A stretch of 64,000 nt of DNA from NCBI GenBank assembly GCA_021613375.1, contig CM038722.1, positions 25,516,941 through 25,580,940 on the forward strand, in the 5' to 3' direction. The position numbers were made by a program, and so were the translations under genes. Below, in pieces: positions 61,790-64,000 of this stretch (the first letter of the stretch is position 1; every line of letters begins with the position of its first letter). The stretch is from Megaleporinus macrocephalus. Lineage: Eukaryota > Chordata > Actinopteri > Characiformes > Anostomidae. The notes under the pieces are model-generated. The model was not told the DNA's origin. It did not search any database and worked only from the letters and a program-made list of their open reading frames with translations.

Positions 61790-61906
61790 ACCTCGGAGCT
61801 GTGCTGCGCGAGCCCGGTGCGGAGAAGACAGCGCGGCACGTGCGCCCGCGCGAGCGCACTCCCTCTAGCGCTGAGGCGAGTCGCGCGCTTCCTATGCAAG
61901 CGGAGG

Positions 61907-61975
<69 letters not shown>

Positions 61976-62485
61976 CTCTCCTCCGCTCACTTTAACACCG
62001 GACCGCGAGGACTCGAGCCGCAGTCGCGGTCCACGGCCCCGGAGGGTCTTCTTGCTTGTGGCGGGAGGTTTTTTTTTTTCCTTCCTTTTTTTTGGCGCCA
62101 GAAAGCTCGCGCGCGCTCAGCAACATTCTGACAGGAGACGCTCGCGCGCTCGCCAGCCGTTACTGGAAACAGTACAGAAGCGGCGAGTTTGTTTTTCAGG
62201 ATTCCGGACAGAGAAACGAGCCTCGGACACGAGTTTACGGTCACATTCGACCATAAACAAGTCAGAGGGATAAGATTAACGCACAAGTTTGTTTATTTTT
62301 CTTTTCTCCAGGCTCCCTCAGAGCGAAGTGCTGGCGATGGATTGGCGTTTGAGCCGCGAAGCCGGAGACAGCGAGGCTGCTCACATCGACTCGAAGCGAT
62401 TTAAAGTAGTGTGAGGGAACGTTTGTAGGACGTTTGCTGAGGTTTCTCGCTCCTTCGCGTCGGCGCGCTGGATTTGGGTTTAAAA
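61790..62485 (+). promoter_or_regulatory. CpG-rich promoter and 5'UTR of the 62486 exon
   Basis: CpG density rises sharply here, with blocks such as GCGCGGCACGTGCGCCCGCG (61830, includes an E-box CACGTG), CTCGCGCGCGCTCAGC and CGCTCGCGCGCTCGCC. No TATA box is evident, as is usual for CpG-island promoters. A (CT)n tract at 61911-61971 lies inside it. An in-frame stop (TGA, 62438-62440) precedes the exon's ATG. The transcription start cannot be placed from sequence. Confidence 0.75.
61911..61971. repeat. (CT)n / GAGA-type tract in the promoter
   Basis: About 30 CT dinucleotides with a single TTT interruption. Such tracts can act as GAGA-like sites or as variable promoter microsatellites. Confidence 0.97.
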
Positions 62486-62567
62486 ATGACTTTTCAACTC
62501 CGAGTCTGCCTCGTCTTGGCGTCAGTGGGGATAGTAACGTTAACAGACCCCAACCACCCCAACCAAG
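62486..62567 (+). CDS. First coding exon of a secreted or membrane protein, product unknown
   Basis: The ATG at 62486 has an A at -3 (AAAATGA), an in-frame stop 15 codons upstream and no in-frame ATG between them. The exon encodes 27 residues plus one base. It starts MTFQLRVCLVLASVGIVTLT, an N-terminal basic residue followed by a hydrophobic core as in a signal peptide, and continues DPNHPNQ. It ends in CAAG|GTGAGT, a near-perfect splice donor, leaving phase 1, common for signal-peptide exons of extracellular proteins. The CpG-rich upstream block and the GC-rich 5'UTR support a genuine gene start. The remaining exons lie beyond the window and I do not recognise the gene from 27 residues. The protein is probably secreted or a type I membrane protein. 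Confidence 0.75.
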
Positions 62568-64000
62568 GTGAGTGAGCGGCTGTTTACACTGCGCTAGCGA
62601 GGAGCTGCCGGCAGCGCTCCGTGACAGCACGACTGCTCTTATGTAACGCGTGAGAGCTGAACAGCAGGGTCTGGGCTGAATTTCGATATTCTGCCGGAGT
62701 GTCTGTGAGAAACTGATAGCTCCGGTGTTCGGTCTGATGCTGATGTGGGGTCTCTGCTGCTCCGTTACGCTCACTTTCTATTCCTCCGTTTCTACTCATC
62801 CGTTAAACAGAGCACGTAAAGCAGACGAGCAGAAAGAGACTGAGAGACTGACAGAGACCCTTCCACTCCTCTCAACGGCTCACTTTACCAGCTGATCTCT
62901 CTCTCTCTCTCTCTCTCTCTGCTGTCTTTTTGCATTTCTTTCTCTCTCCTTTCTCTACTTGTCTGTTTTTGTCTTTCTCTTCATCTGTTTCACTTTTTCT
63001 GCATGTTGTCCTCTCCATCTTTCCCCTCATGCTTGTCTTCTTCTTTTTCTGTCCTTCTCTCTCTTTGCATTTCTTTTTTTACCTTTTTCTGTCTCTGTTC
63101 TATCCATCTTTCTCAATTTCTGTTTATCCCTTTCTTTTTCTCTTTCTCTTTCTCTCTGCACTTCTTTCTACATCTTTTTCTGTCTCTGTTCTATCCATCT
63201 TCCTCATTTTCTGTTTATCCCTTCCTTTTTCTCTATCTCTTTCTCTCTGCACTTCTTTCTTCATCTTTTTCTGTCTCTGTTCTATCCATCTTCCTCATTT
63301 TCTGTTCATCCCTTTCTTTTTCTCTTTTCTTCCTCTCTGCACTTCACCTTTTGCTGTCTCTGTTCTATCCATCTTCCTCATTTTCTGTTTATCCCTTCCT
63401 TTTTCTCTATCTCTTCCTCTCTGCACTTCTTTCTTCACTATGTTTGTCACTGTTCTATCCATCTTCCTTTTTCATACCTTTTTTAATTTATATCTTTCTC
63501 TGCATTTCATTCTCGTTATCTCTCTCTCTTTTGTGTTTCTGTTTCTGAATATGTCTCCCATCTTTCTCATTTTCTCTGCATTTCATTCTCCGCATCTGTC
63601 ACATCTTCCACTTTTCTGTCCTTCTTTTTCTCCTGTCTTTTGTTTTAATGTATTTTTCTCTCTTCTTGTATTCTTCTCTTTCTTTTTCTAAGCAGTTCTT
63701 CATCTCCACCTCTTTCTGTCTTACTGTCTGTATTCCACTTTTTCTGTCTGTGTCTCTCTTTCACCCATTACCTCTTCTTCTCTTTTTGTGGTTCTCTGTG
63801 TCCTTCTTTCTGTATTCCCTTTTTCTTCATATCTGTTTTCTCTATCTTTCACATCTTGTTTTACTTTTTCTTCATCTCTCTTTAACTCTTTTCTCTCCCT
63901 TCATCTCTTCATTTCCTTTATCTCTCTTCTGGCTTTTCTCCACATCTCTTTGTTTTTTCTACATTCTCTCCACTCTCTGTCCCTCTCTACTTTCTTTTTC
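62568..64000 (+). other. Start of intron 1 (donor at 62568), pyrimidine-rich
   Basis: The intron opens with GTGAGTGAGCGG. Its first 300 bp remain GC-balanced; after a (CT)n run at 62897-62920 it becomes strongly pyrimidine-rich on the plus strand to the end of the window. No acceptor followed by coding sequence is visible, so intron 1 exceeds 1.4 kb. Three overlapping plus-strand frames of 175-253 residues in 62930-63691 are composition artefacts. Confidence 0.7.
63005..63490. repeat. ~91-bp pyrimidine-rich tandem repeat in intron 1
   Basis: Five copies are marked by TGTCTCTGTTCTATCCATCT, with the GTCTC of each at 63091, 63182, 63273, 63356 and (as GTCAC) 63446, giving spacings of 91, 91, 83 and 90 bp. 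Each unit also has CTCATTTTCTGTTTATCCC and CTCTGCACTTCTTTCTTC. Confidence 0.85.

Noticed and set aside
62052..62404. Several open frames upstream of the 62486 ATG
   Set aside because: They lie in GC-rich 5'UTR/promoter, overlap one another on both strands and show no protein features.
62930..63691. Three overlapping Phe/Leu/Ser-rich frames of 175-253 residues
   Set aside because: Pyrimidine-rich intronic DNA rarely contains stop codons on the plus strand; all three phases are open, which is a composition effect.

Overview
This is eukaryotic, AT-rich, intron- and repeat-dominated DNA. It is almost certainly from a ray-finned fish and probably an otophysan (characin or catfish group). That call rests on repeat families recognised from memory: several Tc1-like transposon ends of the fish type, hAT-like non-autonomous elements, DANA/HE1-type tRNA-derived SINE pieces, long (AC)n/(AT)n microsatellites, and one dispersed repeat (4275-5005, 23280-23600) that I associate with otophysans. 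No alignment could be run.

Only one protein-coding feature is well supported: the first coding exon (62486-62567, + strand) of a gene whose body lies beyond the window. It begins with a signal-peptide-like sequence, ends in a consensus splice donor, and sits at the end of a CpG-rich promoter/5'UTR block (61790-62485). Intron 1 fills the rest of the window and is a pyrimidine-rich tract with a 91-bp tandem repeat. The preceding ~60 kb looks like a gene-poor upstream region. It contains several blocks of complex, non-repetitive sequence rich in TAAT-type motifs that are plausible conserved regulatory elements (7.7, 15.5, 25.9, 42.0 and 58.7 kb), plus an isolated CpG island at 54.9-55.3 kb.

Tandem arrays dominate the layout. 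8.65-9.43 and 10.2-10.6 kb: a 42-bp minisatellite resembling the end of a Tc1-like transposon. 26.9-37.8 kb: a ~10.9-kb satellite of 63-bp monomers with a 3,967-bp higher-order period. 49.65-54.06 kb: a 57/54-bp minisatellite with a 1,872-bp higher-order period and no stop codon in one frame of each strand. 60.0-61.6 kb: a degenerate ~22-bp repeat. Between them lie Tc1-like relics (1.0-2.1, 4.4-4.9, 6.7-7.4, 39.5-39.9, 56.2-56.9 kb), hAT-like elements, one with a perfect 8-bp target duplication (12.44-13.25 kb), a MITE with a perfect 23-bp inverted repeat (42.5-43.1 kb), and a 0.75-kb duplicated segment (21.7 and 24.5 kb).

I see no operon, CRISPR array, intact transposase, rRNA or tRNA gene, and no sign of an unknown multi-gene system. 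The most unusual content is the architecture of the two large arrays and the transposon-derived minisatellite.
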